Notes: a model not told the origin generated them from the letters alone. Positions 46,430 through 54,781 are shown, numbered from the stretch's first letter. The stretch is 58,391 nucleotides of DNA from Alphaproteobacteria bacterium (GCA_016869175.1 VGEV01000005.1:1-58391); one strand, 5' to 3'. Made by a program: numbers and translations.

Positions 46430-47812
46430 TCACCCGGCAGCCGGCCAGGCGGCAGCATGGCAGCCATGGGGCATCGCCGGCAGCGCCCAGCGGGCAGGCG
46501 TCAGCGACAGCCGCGCCGCATGGCGCACCGCCTCGAGCCGGCCATAGCCCGAGGCCGAGGCTTCCCGTTCAGGCACCGGCGGCGGCAGGCCGCCAACCAG
46601 GGCCCGGCGGCCGAGCCCGCGCAGCCACAGCCCGCTGCGCGCCAGCGAAACCCGCACCCGCCAGCCGCCGCCCATGTCTCGTTGGCGACCGAGCGCCGCA
46701 AGGGTGCCGAGCGCGAGCAGGTAGCCCGAGGCGTGGTCGAGCGCCTGGCAGGGCAGCGGCCGCAGCCCCGCCTCGCCGGCCGCCTCGGCCTCGGCGAGGT
46801 TGAAGCCGCTTGCCGTCTGCACCAGGCTGTCGAAGCCACGCTTGCCGCCCCACGGGCCTTCCTCGCCATAGGCCGAAAGCGAGGCATGCACGATGCCTGG
46901 ATTGAGCCGGGCGACGTCTTCGGCGCCGAAGCCCAGCGCGGCCAGCGCGCCCGGCCGGTAGCTTTGCAGCAGCACGTCGGCCCGGCGGATGAGCTCGCGC
47001 AGCCGTTCGCGCCCGTCGGCCTGCTTGAGATCGAGGTGAGCGGAGTACTTGCCGCGGCCGCTGTCGACGTCGAGCGCCGGCATGGTCGGCAGGCCGGGGG
47101 CGATCAGCCGCAGCACGACCGCGCCGTGCGCCGCCAGCGCCCGTCCGCAGACCGGCCCGGCGATGATCCGGGTCAGGTCCAGCACGCGCAGGCCGCTGAG
47201 CGGTCGCGGCCCGCCCGGCCCGCGGCGCCGCGGCGCATCCGCCAGCGGCGTGACCGCGACAAGCGGCTCGGCGGCAAGAATGGCGGCCTGCGGCAGCCGA
47301 TCCCAGCCCGCGAAGTCGCGCGCCATGGCCAGCACCAGACCGCGCGCCGTGCCTTCCTCCTCCAGCCGTTCGGCCGGCCAGGAGGCGATCGCCTCGGCCA
47401 CCGCCGGCCGCCGCGGCGCGGCCCGCAACAGCCGCAGAAGCCCGGCCCGGTGATGGGGCAGATTGGTGTGCAGCCGGATCGAGCCGCCATCCTTGGTGCG
47501 ATAGGCGCCGGCCAGGTCGTCCCAAAGGTCGGGCGCGGGCTTGCCATCCAAACGGTAGAGCCGTTCGCTCAGGAACTCGGCCGCGGCGGCGGCCAGGTCG
47601 ACGCCGATCGCTTGCGCCGGGTTTCCCTGCAAGCGCCAATAATGCGCGGCGGCGGCGGCCACGGCGGCAATCGTCACTTGCGCCGCGACGTCCACCCGGA
47701 ACGAGGAGACGAGCGCCGGCTCCGCGCCGGTGAACGCAACCCGCGCCAGGTCTTGATCGGGCAGGCCCAGCGGTTGCCAAAGCCCGCGCAGGATCTCGGC
47801 TGCTTGCGGCAT
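46430..47812 (-). CDS. Class III (CaiB/BaiF) CoA-transferase, apparently permuted
   Basis: A 460-aa protein. The usual N-terminal CaiB signature, LSGLRVLDLTRIIAGPVCGRALAAHGA in outline, appears only at about residue 205, with LDLKQADGRERL and RRADVLLQSYRPGALAALGFG after it and the likely catalytic Asp in RGFDSLVQTASGF. Residues 1-200 (SERLYRLDGKPAPDLWDDLAGAYRTKDGGSIRLHTN in outline) look like the middle and C-terminal part of ordinary CaiB proteins. It should move CoA between carboxylic acids. AAGGTGAC precedes ATG 47812. It is divergent from the triple-RidA gene (95-bp gap). Confidence 0.85.
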   Translation of the reverse strand: MPQAAEILRGLWQPLGLPDQDLARVAFTGAEPALVSSFRVDVAAQVTIAAVAAAAAHYWRLQGNPAQAIGVDLAAAAAEFLSERLYRLDGKPAPDLWDDLAGAYRTKDGGSIRLHTNLPHHRAGLLRLLRAAPRRPAVAEAIASWPAERLEEEGTARGLVLAMARDFAGWDRLPQAAILAAEPLVAVTPLADAPRRRGPGGPRPLSGLRVLDLTRIIAGPVCGRALAAHGAVVLRLIAPGLPTMPALDVDSGRGKYSAHLDLKQADGRERLRELIRRADVLLQSYRPGALAALGFGAEDVARLNPGIVHASLSAYGEEGPWGGKRGFDSLVQTASGFNLAEAEAAGEAGLRPLPCQALDHASGYLLALGTLAALGRQRDMGGGWRVRVSLARSGLWLRGLGRRALVGGLPPPVPEREASASGYGRLEAVRHAARLSLTPARWALPAMPHGCHAAAWPAAG

Positions 47813-47907
47813 CGTCACCTTGGGTTTGCCCAGCCTGTTCGCTTGGCCCTTGCCTGCCGGCGGCGACGCCCCGAAGATGCCCGCCACCGGCAGAGGAGAG
47901 TGTCGCC

Positions 47908-49074
47908 GTGCGGCCCATCGCCATCAAGCCTGCGCGTTTTCCCTGGTTCGACTATGCGCGCTATTCGTTCTCGCTCGGGCTCAAGGCCGGGTCGGGCGTT
48001 TATCTCTCCGGGCACACCGCCTCCGAACATGATCCGGCGACCAGGCGCATGGTGGTGAAGGGTGGCATGGCGGAGCAGGCGCGCACCGCCTACGCCAAGA
48101 TCGGCGCCATCCTGGAGGCTGCCGGCCACGGCTTCGGCGATGTCGTGCGGGTCGTGGAATATGTCAAGCCCGAGGGCATCGAACGCTATGCCGAAGCGGC
48201 GGCGGTGCGGGCGGAAGTGTTCGGAGGGCACCAGCCCGCCGTCAACACTGTGCCGGTCAAGGCGCTGCTCAGGCCCGAGGCGTTCATCGAGATCGAGGTG
48301 ACGGCGGGCGAGCCCGGCCCGACCGCGTCCTTCGGCCCGGCCATGCCGGTGGCGCGCGAGAGCGCCGGCGTCGTCTTCCTGCCGTCGGTGCAGCCGGTCG
48401 ACAGCCGGGGCAATGTGATCGGCAAGGGCGATGTGGTGGCGCAGACCGAGACGGTGTTCGCCAGGGCGCGCGACATGCTGGCGGCGCTGGGGCTGGGGTT
48501 CGACGCGGTCGTGAAGACGCTCGACTATCTCACTCCGGCGGCATTGGCGAACTACAAGCTCACGGGCCGCGTGCGCAAGGCCCATCTGGGCCCGGTGTTT
48601 CCAGGAGCCGCCGGTATCCTGATGCCGCGCCTGCTGCACAACGACGCGCTTATCCAATACGACTTCATCGCCACGCGCGACAAGCCGGCCGCGGTCAATC
48701 CCGGCTGGAGCCGCTATCAGAAGCTGACCTACAGCCCGGGCGTGCGGGCCGGCAAGCTGCTGTTCCTCTCTGGCCAGGGCGCGCTCGATCCCGCCAGCGA
48801 GCGCATGCTGTTCGACGGCGACGTGGTGGCGCAGGCGGAATACACATACGGCAACGTGCTCAAGGTGGTGGAGGCGGCCGGCGGCAACGCCGGCAATCTG
48901 GTGAAGACCATCGAGTATGTCACGCCGGCGGCGCTGCCGCGCTACCGCGAGGTGGCGGGCGTGCGTGCCAAGCTGCTTCGCGAGCCGTTCCCGGCCTCGA
49001 CCGGCCTGGTCTGCGAGGCGCTGCTGCGACCCGAAATGCTGATCGAGATCGACCCCTTCGCGATCCTGGACTAG
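47908..49074 (+). CDS. Triple RidA (YjgF/YER057c) domain protein
   Basis: A 388-aa protein built of three RidA-type domains: about residues 12-132 (VYLSGHTASE ... FIEIEV), 144-254 (VVFLPSVQPVD ... ALIQYDF) and 272-384 (LLFLSGQGALD ... MLIEIDP). In ordinary RidA an arginine after the Pro-Ala near the C-terminal strand is needed for imine deamination. Here the equivalent places read QPAVNTV, FPGAAGI and FPASTGL, all without Arg, so a different activity or a binding role is likely. GTG 47908 is the start. It is the first of three tightly packed genes with the MaoC pair. Confidence 0.85.
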   Translation: MRPIAIKPARFPWFDYARYSFSLGLKAGSGVYLSGHTASEHDPATRRMVVKGGMAEQARTAYAKIGAILEAAGHGFGDVVRVVEYVKPEGIERYAEAAAVRAEVFGGHQPAVNTVPVKALLRPEAFIEIEVTAGEPGPTASFGPAMPVARESAGVVFLPSVQPVDSRGNVIGKGDVVAQTETVFARARDMLAALGLGFDAVVKTLDYLTPAALANYKLTGRVRKAHLGPVFPGAAGILMPRLLHNDALIQYDFIATRDKPAAVNPGWSRYQKLTYSPGVRAGKLLFLSGQGALDPASERMLFDGDVVAQAEYTYGNVLKVVEAAGGNAGNLVKTIEYVTPAALPRYREVAGVRAKLLREPFPASTGLVCEALLRPEMLIEIDPFAILD

Positions 49075-49077
49075 GCG

Positions 49078-49578
49078 ATGGCATTGCTGACGGATGAACT
49101 CAAGCGCTGGATCGGGCGAGAGGCGCATTACCCGGCGCACGAGGAACTGGGCCGCGCCTCGATCCGCTATTTCGCGCTGGCGCTGGACGACGCCAACCCG
49201 CTCTATGTCGACGATGCCTATGCAAGGCAGGCCGGCTATCCCTCGCTGATCGCGCCGCCGACGCTGGTGGTCGAGACCTGCCAATACGCCCATCGCCGGC
49301 CCGACGAGACCGGCTATATCGGCCACGAATGGCACCTGCCGGTGCAAGGCTGCCGGCTGATCCGTGCCGGTAACGATTACGAGTTCTTCCGCCCGGTGCT
49401 GCCGGACGACCGCATCTCCGTCACCTGGACACTGGAGGACATCGCCGAGCGGCCGTCCTCGCGCGGCGGAACTCAGCTCTTCGTCCGTTCGGTCGCGCGC
49501 TACCGCGATGACAAGGGCGATTTGGTGGCGATCAACCGCGAGACCATCGTGCTGCAACCACTGGAACCGAACGCATGA
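49078..49578 (+). CDS. MaoC-like hot-dog protein (FAS1-like dehydratase domain)
   Basis: A 166-aa N-terminal-type MaoC dehydratase (MaoC_dehydrat_N pattern): RYFALALDDANPLYVDDAYARQAGYPSLIAPPTLVV in outline, GYIGHEWHLPVQG, AGNDYEFFRPVLPDDRISVTWTLEDIAERPS in outline. Acts as one half of an enoyl-CoA hydratase 2-type enzyme. It begins 4 bp after the RidA stop and overlaps the next MaoC gene by 4 bp (ATGA), so the two probably form a heteromer. Confidence 0.87.
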   Translation: MALLTDELKRWIGREAHYPAHEELGRASIRYFALALDDANPLYVDDAYARQAGYPSLIAPPTLVVETCQYAHRRPDETGYIGHEWHLPVQGCRLIRAGNDYEFFRPVLPDDRISVTWTLEDIAERPSSRGGTQLFVRSVARYRDDKGDLVAINRETIVLQPLEPNA

Positions 49579-50000
49579 TCGCGTCAACCCGCAACGCTGA
49601 AACGCTGCAGGTGGGCAGCACGCTGCCGGTCATGACGCAGAGTTTCACCATCGCCGATCTCGTCGCCTACGGCGCTGCCACCTGGGACTGGCACCGCATG
49701 CACTACGACCAGGAATTCGCGCGGGCGCGGAAGTTTCCCAACGTCATGGTGGACGGCCAATGCTATGGCGCGGTGATGGCCAAGCACGCGCTCGCCTGGG
49801 CCGGGCCGCGCGCCTTCGTGCGGCGGCTGAAGTTCCGCATGCTGGCGATGACCTTTGCCGGCGACAGCCTTCAGGCAGAGGCGGAGGTAGCCGAAGTGCG
49901 GGACGAACCGGCGCACGCCGTGGTGGTGCTGGCCAGCCGCCTGAAGAACGGCGCCAAGCTCACGGCGGAAGGCACGATCGAGTTGCGCATGCCGAAATAG
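49575..50000 (+). CDS. MaoC-like dehydratase, second subunit
   Basis: A 141-aa hot-dog protein. The hydratase-2 motif region is WDWHRMHYDQEFARARKFPNVMVDGQCYGAVMAKHALAW in outline, where the Asp and His (DWHRMHYD) fit the catalytic pair of MaoC enzymes. With the preceding gene it would hydrate or dehydrate a CoA thioester, consistent with the divergent CoA-transferase. An alternative start is ATG 49632 (VMTQSFTIADLV). It is followed by a hairpin terminator. Confidence 0.87.
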   Translation: MIASTRNAETLQVGSTLPVMTQSFTIADLVAYGAATWDWHRMHYDQEFARARKFPNVMVDGQCYGAVMAKHALAWAGPRAFVRRLKFRMLAMTFAGDSLQAEAEVAEVRDEPAHAVVVLASRLKNGAKLTAEGTIELRMPK

Positions 50001-50003
50001 TGG

Positions 50004-50026
50004 GCCGGACGGAAGGTCCGTCCGGC
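50004..50026. terminator. Hairpin between convergent maoC and hsp20 genes
   Basis: A perfect 10-bp stem, GCCGGACGGA (50004-50013) with TCCGTCCGGC (50017-50026), and a three-base loop. It lies 4 bases after the MaoC stop and 31 bases from the Hsp20 stop on the other strand. No T-run follows. It is probably a bidirectional terminator. Confidence 0.7.
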
Positions 50027-50056
50027 GCCTCAGGGCGATGTGCCGGCCCGACCGGT

Positions 50057-50536
50057 TCAGCCGGCCTTGACGGCGATCTTCTTCACCGTCTGGGCTTCTT
50101 TCTCCTTCGGCACACTGATCGCCAGCACCCCTTTCTCGAAGCGCGCCTCGATCCGGTCGGCCGCCGCGTCGGCAGGCAGGCGAAGCTGGCGACGGAAACT
50201 GCCGAAGCTGCGCTCGGTGATGTGCAGGGTGCCTTCCTGCTTCTCGGCTTCCAGCTTCTTCTCGCCCTTCACCGTCAGCACGTCGTCGCTGACGCTCACC
50301 TCGACATCCTTGTCGTCGATGCCGGGCAATTCCATGGCGATGCGATAGGCCTCGGCGGTCTCGCTCACATCCATGCGTGGCGCGAAGGCCGGCTGCGCGC
50401 CGGCGGGCGATGCGGCCGGCTCGAAGCCGCGCCACATGTCGTCGAACAGGCGGTTGACCTCGTGCTGCAGGGTGCCGAACGGCTCGAACAGGCCGCGGCG
50501 CGGGAAGCCCCAGGGGATCAGTCGATTGTCGCTCAT
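50057..50536 (-). CDS. Small heat-shock protein (Hsp20), class with HSP20 core
   Basis: A 159-aa alpha-crystallin-type chaperone. The N-terminus FEPFGTLQHEVNRLFDDMWRGF is typical, the crystallin domain runs from FAPRMDVSETAEAYRIAMELPGI in outline to ARFEKGVLAISVPKEKEA in outline, and the tail ends KKIAVKAG. The A-x-x-x-n-G-v-L signature is ARFEKGVLAI. ATG 50536 is the start. It lies 93 bp from a second, different Hsp20 gene on the same strand. Confidence 0.93.
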   Translation of the reverse strand: MSDNRLIPWGFPRRGLFEPFGTLQHEVNRLFDDMWRGFEPAASPAGAQPAFAPRMDVSETAEAYRIAMELPGIDDKDVEVSVSDDVLTVKGEKKLEAEKQEGTLHITERSFGSFRRQLRLPADAAADRIEARFEKGVLAISVPKEKEAQTVKKIAVKAG

Positions 50537-50629
50537 GCATGGCTCTCCGGTCGATAGGGATTGGTTGGGCAAGGCTCCGCCGTCCGGGGGCGGCACGGCC
50601 GCCCCCCGCAGCAGCGCCTCTTACTGGAA

Positions 50630-51067
50630 CTAGGCGGCCGCCTGCTGGCTGGCGATCTCGATGCGACGCGGCCGCTTGTGCTCGGGGATCTCGCGCAGCA
50701 GGTCGACATGCAACAGGCCGTTCAGCAGCTGCGCGCCGGCCACCCGCACGCTGTCGGCCAGTTCGAACTTGCGCTCGAAGGCACGCGCGGCGATGCCGCG
50801 ATGCAGGTAGCGGATCCCTTCTGGCTCGGGCTGGCCCTTGCCGCGGATGGTCAGCACGTTCTCCACCACGTTGATGTCGAGATCGGCCTCTCTGAAGCCG
50901 GCGACCGCCATGGTGATGCGATAGCCGGCCTCGCCGGTCTTCTCGATGTTGTAAGGCGGGTAGCCGTTGCCGGCGGCATCGGGCGCGGCGAGGCTGTCAA
51001 GCAACCTGCCAACCCGGTCGAAACCGATGCTGGACCGCCACAGCGGGGAAAGATCGAACGAATTCAT
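50630..51067 (-). CDS. Small heat-shock protein, IbpA type
   Basis: A 145-aa Hsp20 of the IbpA/HspA class: FDLSPLWRSSIGFDRVGRLLD at the start, YPPYNIEKTGEAGYRITMAVAGF in outline, LHRGIAARAFERKFELADSV in outline, and the C-terminal KRPRRIEIAS containing the I-x-I-like anchor. This type begins with FDLSPL, unlike the other Hsp20 here. AAGGAGGA lies upstream of ATG 51067. It is probably the first gene of a heat-inducible pair; no CIRCE element is seen in the 213-bp gap to rcdA. Confidence 0.93.
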   Translation of the reverse strand: MNSFDLSPLWRSSIGFDRVGRLLDSLAAPDAAGNGYPPYNIEKTGEAGYRITMAVAGFREADLDINVVENVLTIRGKGQPEPEGIRYLHRGIAARAFERKFELADSVRVAGAQLLNGLLHVDLLREIPEHKRPRRIEIASQQAAA

Positions 51068-51280
51068 GCGCCATCCTCCTTGAGCAATCGCGCTTGCGTG
51101 CCCGCCGAACCGGCCGGGCACCCGGTTGTCCCCCAACCCCGTCTGGGCGTCGGGCGACGCTCTAGACGTAGGATGCCGTTGCAACCGGTCAAGGCCCGAC
51201 CGGTCCGCCGGCGGTGGCGAAATGTTAAGCTTGCCCCTGCCAGCATGCGGGCTGACGGGGGCAGGCGGTCGGAACGGGCA

Positions 51281-51706
51281 ATGGCGGAGGATCGGCCGCG
51301 CACAGGCTTTGGCTCGACCGCCTTCTATGATCGCCTGTTCGCGGAGGCGTTGAGCCTCTGCCGGGAGACCCGCGACTACATGAACGGCGCGGGCGGCCAG
51401 CCGGTGCCGGGCGCGGCCTTCGATCATCAACTCGCCTTCTGCCTCGAAGGCATGCGATTGACCGCGCGCCTCACTCAGGTGATGGCCTGGCTGTTGGTGC
51501 AGCGTGCCGCCGCCGAGGGGGAGATCGAGCCCGACGAACTGGCCCAAGCGCGCTGGCGGCTGTCCGGCCAGGCGGTGTGCCTGGCCGAGCCCACAATGCC
51601 GCTGGCGCGCATGCCGGTACGGATGTAGAGCCTGGTCGAACGGGGCGAACGGCTCTATCGTCGCGTCGCCCGGCTGGACGAGATGGTGGCGCGCGGCGGC
51701 GCCTGA
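51281..51706 (+). pseudogene. rcdA: RcdA/DUF1465 family gene with an in-frame TAG
   Basis: The first 115 codons encode a DUF1465 protein: AFYDRLFAEALSLCRETRDYM, EGMRLTARLTQVMAWLLVQRAAAEGEIEPDEL in outline and RWRLSGQAVC. In Caulobacter RcdA helps ClpXP degrade CtrA. TAG at 51626-51628 ends it after MPVRM, yet the same frame continues with SLVERGERLYRRVARLDEMV to TGA 51704, which is exactly the family's conserved C-terminal helix. One base change (for example CAG to TAG) would explain it. If the TAG is real, the product lacks its last 25 residues; a sequencing error is the main alternative. Confidence 0.8.
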
Positions 51707-51722
51707 GCCGGCGGGAGCCTGC

Positions 51723-52631
51723 ATGTCCGATTCCATCGCGGTGTTCGACCGTGGCCTGGTGCGCCGGCACCGGCAACGCGCGTCCGGACGTTTCGCGCGC
51801 CACGACTTTCTCAAGCGCGAGGTCTCGCTGCGCCTGCTCGAACGGCTGGACGACACCACGCGGCGGTTCGCCACGGTGCTCGACCTGGGCTGTCATGACG
51901 GCACGCTGGGGCGCATGCTGGCCGGCCGTGACGGCCTCGACCGACTGGTCTCGGTGGACCTGGCGCACGGTTTCGCGCGCCAGGCCTCCGGCCTGCGGGT
52001 GGTCGGCGACGAGGAAACGCTGCCCTTCGCCGACGGCAGCTTCGATCTGGTATTGAGCGCCCTGTCGCTCCACTGGGTCAACGATCTGCCGGGCGCGCTC
52101 ATCCAGATCAACCGCGCGCTGAAGCCGGACGGGTTGTTCTTGGCGGCAATGCTGGGCGGCGGCAGCTTGGAGGAACTGCGCCAGGCGCTCCTGACGGCTG
52201 AGCTGCAGGTGGAAGGCGGCGGCAGCCCGCGGGTCTCGCCGTTCGCCGATGTTCCCGACGCAGGCCGCCTGCTGCAACGCGCCGGCTTCGCCTTGCCGGT
52301 GGTCGATGTCGACCGTATCGACGTCAGCTATCCCGACGCGATCGCGCTGATGCGCGAGCTGCGCGGCATGGGCGAGGCCAATGCCGTCGCCGCACGCCGC
52401 CGGCAGCCGTTGAAGCGCGCCATGCTGGCCGCGACGTTGCGCCATTATGCCGAGCGCCATGCCGGCATCGACGGCCGGCTGCCGGCAACCTTCCAGGTGC
52501 TCTACCTGACCGCTTGGGCGCCTCATGCCGACCAGCCGAAGCCGCTGCGACCTGGCAGTGGCCGCCAACGCTTGGCAACGGCCCTGGGCGCGGTCGAGCG
52601 CCCGGCGGGCGAAAAAGCCGGTCGCCCTTGA
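51723..52631 (+). CDS. SAM-dependent methyltransferase, BioC/NDUFAF5-like
   Basis: A 302-aa class I methyltransferase. SAM motif I is VLDLGCHDGTLGRML (about residues 52-66), followed by LPFADGSFDLVLSALSLHWVNDLPGAL in outline, a typical BioC-like stretch, and LKPDGLFLAAMLGG. The N-terminus VFDRGLVRRHRQRA is characteristic of alphaproteobacterial homologues of mitochondrial NDUFAF5, a complex I assembly hydroxylase. A biotin role is less likely, as no bio genes are near. It starts 16 bp after the TGA of rcdA. Confidence 0.83.
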   Translation: MSDSIAVFDRGLVRRHRQRASGRFARHDFLKREVSLRLLERLDDTTRRFATVLDLGCHDGTLGRMLAGRDGLDRLVSVDLAHGFARQASGLRVVGDEETLPFADGSFDLVLSALSLHWVNDLPGALIQINRALKPDGLFLAAMLGGGSLEELRQALLTAELQVEGGGSPRVSPFADVPDAGRLLQRAGFALPVVDVDRIDVSYPDAIALMRELRGMGEANAVAARRRQPLKRAMLAATLRHYAERHAGIDGRLPATFQVLYLTAWAPHADQPKPLRPGSGRQRLATALGAVERPAGEKAGRP

Positions 52632-52675
52632 TCCGACGCAAGGTGGTGGCCGTCCGGCGGGGCCAGCCTGAGGCC

Positions 52676-52984
52676 ATGCGGTGGTTCGTGGTGGCGTTGC
52701 TGGCCCTGGCGGGTCAGGCCGGAGCGCAAGGCATGGAGCAGCGGGTGGCGCAAGGCCGTACCGCGGCCGAACGCTGGTGCCAGGAATGCCACTTGGTGGG
52801 CGGCGGCGTCGCCAGCGATGCCGCGCCCGCATTTGCCGCGCTGGCAGCGAACCCGGACAAGTCCGAAGGCGTGCTGCGCGCCTTCCTGGCCGAACCGCAT
52901 GCCCCGATGCCGCCGCTCTCGCTGACGCGCCAGGACATCGACAACCTGGTGGCTTACATCCGCTCGCTCGCTCCCAACCGCTAG
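52676..52984 (+). CDS. Small periplasmic c-type cytochrome
   Basis: A 102-aa protein with a signal peptide (WFVVALLALAGQAGAQ) and one heme-binding CQECH (residues 35-39). The axial methionine is probably in HAPMPPLSLT, and the C-terminal helix IDNLVAYIRSLAP is the usual class I fold end. It is a soluble electron carrier, perhaps for the aa3 oxidase encoded elsewhere in the window. ATG 52676 is the start chosen from the signal peptide. It is convergent with mutT. Confidence 0.88.
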   Translation: MRWFVVALLALAGQAGAQGMEQRVAQGRTAAERWCQECHLVGGGVASDAAPAFAALAANPDKSEGVLRAFLAEPHAPMPPLSLTRQDIDNLVAYIRSLAPNR

Positions 52985-53056
52985 CGCGGTCATGGTTCTG
53001 GGGCGACGGCTTGCGGCGAAAGCGAACAGGCCGGTTCGATTTGAGCGGAAATTGCC

Positions 53057-53461
53057 CTAGAGAAAGTCGCGCAGCATCGCCACCAAGGGTTTGTCCGCCG
53101 GCGGCAAGGCGTAGTCCGCCAGCCGTTTCGGCGCCACCCAGGCAAGGCGCTGGCCCTCGCGCGGGTTGAGCTTGCCCTGCCAGCGCCGACAGAGATAGAG
53201 CGGCATCAGCAGGTGAAAATCCTCATAGGCATGGCTGGCGAAGGTGAAGGGGGCCAGACAGGCCGCGGTCACGTCGATGTCAAGTTCCTCCTTGAGTTCG
53301 CGGATCAGGCTGGCCTCGGGCGTTTCGCCCGGCTCGACCTTGCCGCCGGGAAACTCCCAAAGGCCGGCCATGCGTTTGCCGGCCGGCCGTTCCGCCAGCA
53401 GCACCCGGCCGTCCATATCGACCAGCGCCACCGCGGCCACCAGCACGATGGGCTTCGCCAT
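53057..53461 (-). CDS. mutT: Nudix hydrolase, MutT type
   Basis: A 134-aa 8-oxo-dGTP pyrophosphatase-like protein. The Nudix box is complete: GGKVEPGETPEASLIRELKEELDI in outline (G-x5-E-x7-REL-x2-EL). It begins VLVAAVALVDMDGRVLLAERPAGKRMAGLWEFPGG in outline, as in MutT, and has YLCRRWQGKLNPREGQRLAWV in outline. It lies 11 bp downstream of argJ, the standard alphaproteobacterial order. Confidence 0.9.
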   Translation of the reverse strand: MAKPIVLVAAVALVDMDGRVLLAERPAGKRMAGLWEFPGGKVEPGETPEASLIRELKEELDIDVTAACLAPFTFASHAYEDFHLLMPLYLCRRWQGKLNPREGQRLAWVAPKRLADYALPPADKPLVAMLRDFL

Positions 53462-53472
53462 CCGCGCCGGCC

Positions 53473-54711
53473 TCAAGAGCGGTAGTCGCCGTTGATGCTG
53501 ATGTAGCCGTGGGTCAGGTCGCAGGTCCACACCGTGGCGCTACCCGTGCCGATGCCGACGTCCACCTCGATCAGGATCTCGCGCCCGCGCATGTGCGGGC
53601 GCACCTGCTCCTCGCGGTAGTCGGGATGCGGATAGCCGCGCTCCGCAATGGTGACGCCGCCCATGCGGATCGACAGACGGTCGCGGTCGGCCTTCTCGCC
53701 CGACTTGCCGACAGCCATGACCACGCGGCCCCAGTTGGCGTCGGCGCCGGCGATCGCGGTCTTGACCAGCGGCGAATTGGCGACCGCCAGGCCGATGCGC
53801 CGGGCGGCGGCCTTGCTGGCGGCGCCGCCGACCCGGATCTCGACGAATTTCTGCGCGCCTTCGCCGTCGCGCACGATCTGCTGCGCCAGCTCCTGGCAGA
53901 CTTCCAGCAGCTTGGCCCGGAAATCGCGCAACAATGGGTCGCCGGCGCGGGCAATGGCGCGCGGCAGCGGCACTTGGCCGGTGGCGAACAGCAGCACGGT
54001 GTCGCTGGTCGATGTGTCGCTGTCGACCGTGATGGCATTGAAGCTGTCGTCGACCGCCGGTCGCAGCAGGCCGCGCAACACATCCGCCGGCAGCCTGGCA
54101 TCGGTGAACACGAAGGCCAGCATGGTCGCCATGTCCGGCTGGATCATGCCGCTGCCCTTGGCGACGCCGGCAATCGCCACCTCGCGCTGGCCGATCCGAG
54201 CGATGCGGCCCGCCCCCTTGGCAAAGGTGTCGGTCGTGCGGATCGCATTGGCGACACGCTGCCAATCGGCGGGCGCCTGCGCTCGGGCCAAGTCGCCCAG
54301 CACCGCCAGGATACGCTCGGCCGGCAGCGGCTCGCCGATCACACCGGTCGAGGCGACGAAGACCTCGGCCGGCCGGCAGCCGAGTAATTTCGCCGCCGCC
54401 TCGGCGGTGTCCCTGACTGCCTTGGCGCCGGCCTTGCCGGTGAAGACGTTGGCGTTGCCGGTATTGACCACCAGCGCGCGTGCCTTGCCTTGCGCCACGT
54501 GCCGGCGACTCCAATCGACCGGCGCGCCCGGCATGGTGTTGCGCGTGAAGGTGCCGGCAACCGTGCTGCCGCGCGGCAGCGTCGTCAGCAACACGTCCTC
54601 GCGGCCCTTGTAGCGCACCCCGGCGGCCGCGGTGGCGGCGGCAACGCCGGCCACCGCCGGCAGGGCGGGAAAACGCGCGGGCGCGAACGGCGAGACAGGT
54701 ATTTCGGCCAT
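53473..54711 (-). CDS. argJ: Bifunctional glutamate N-acetyltransferase/ornithine acetyltransferase
   Basis: Recycles the acetyl group in arginine synthesis. It is 412 aa and self-cleaving; the cleavage motif is KGSGMIQPDMATMLAF, with the new N-terminal Thr in MATML acting as nucleophile. Other signatures are VNTGNANVFTGKAG, AVNSFN-like DDSFNAITVDSDTSTSDTVLL in outline, and ANWGRVVMAVGKSG. The C-terminus ends YISINGDYRS, as expected. It is 70 bp downstream of the parvulin stop. Confidence 0.96.
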   Translation of the reverse strand: MAEIPVSPFAPARFPALPAVAGVAAATAAAGVRYKGREDVLLTTLPRGSTVAGTFTRNTMPGAPVDWSRRHVAQGKARALVVNTGNANVFTGKAGAKAVRDTAEAAAKLLGCRPAEVFVASTGVIGEPLPAERILAVLGDLARAQAPADWQRVANAIRTTDTFAKGAGRIARIGQREVAIAGVAKGSGMIQPDMATMLAFVFTDARLPADVLRGLLRPAVDDSFNAITVDSDTSTSDTVLLFATGQVPLPRAIARAGDPLLRDFRAKLLEVCQELAQQIVRDGEGAQKFVEIRVGGAASKAAARRIGLAVANSPLVKTAIAGADANWGRVVMAVGKSGEKADRDRLSIRMGGVTIAERGYPHPDYREEQVRPHMRGREILIEVDVGIGTGSATVWTCDLTHGYISINGDYRS

Positions 54712-54781
54712 GGCAATCGATCCGCGTGGATGGAGCGGGCGAGCCTACACGGCAGCCCGCCGGGCCGGCAACGAAGCCCGG

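Noticed and set aside
51626-51628. TAG in rcdA as a pyrrolysine codon or programmed readthrough
   Set aside because: No methylamine methyltransferase context or pyl genes here, and a single such site is better explained by mutation or error.
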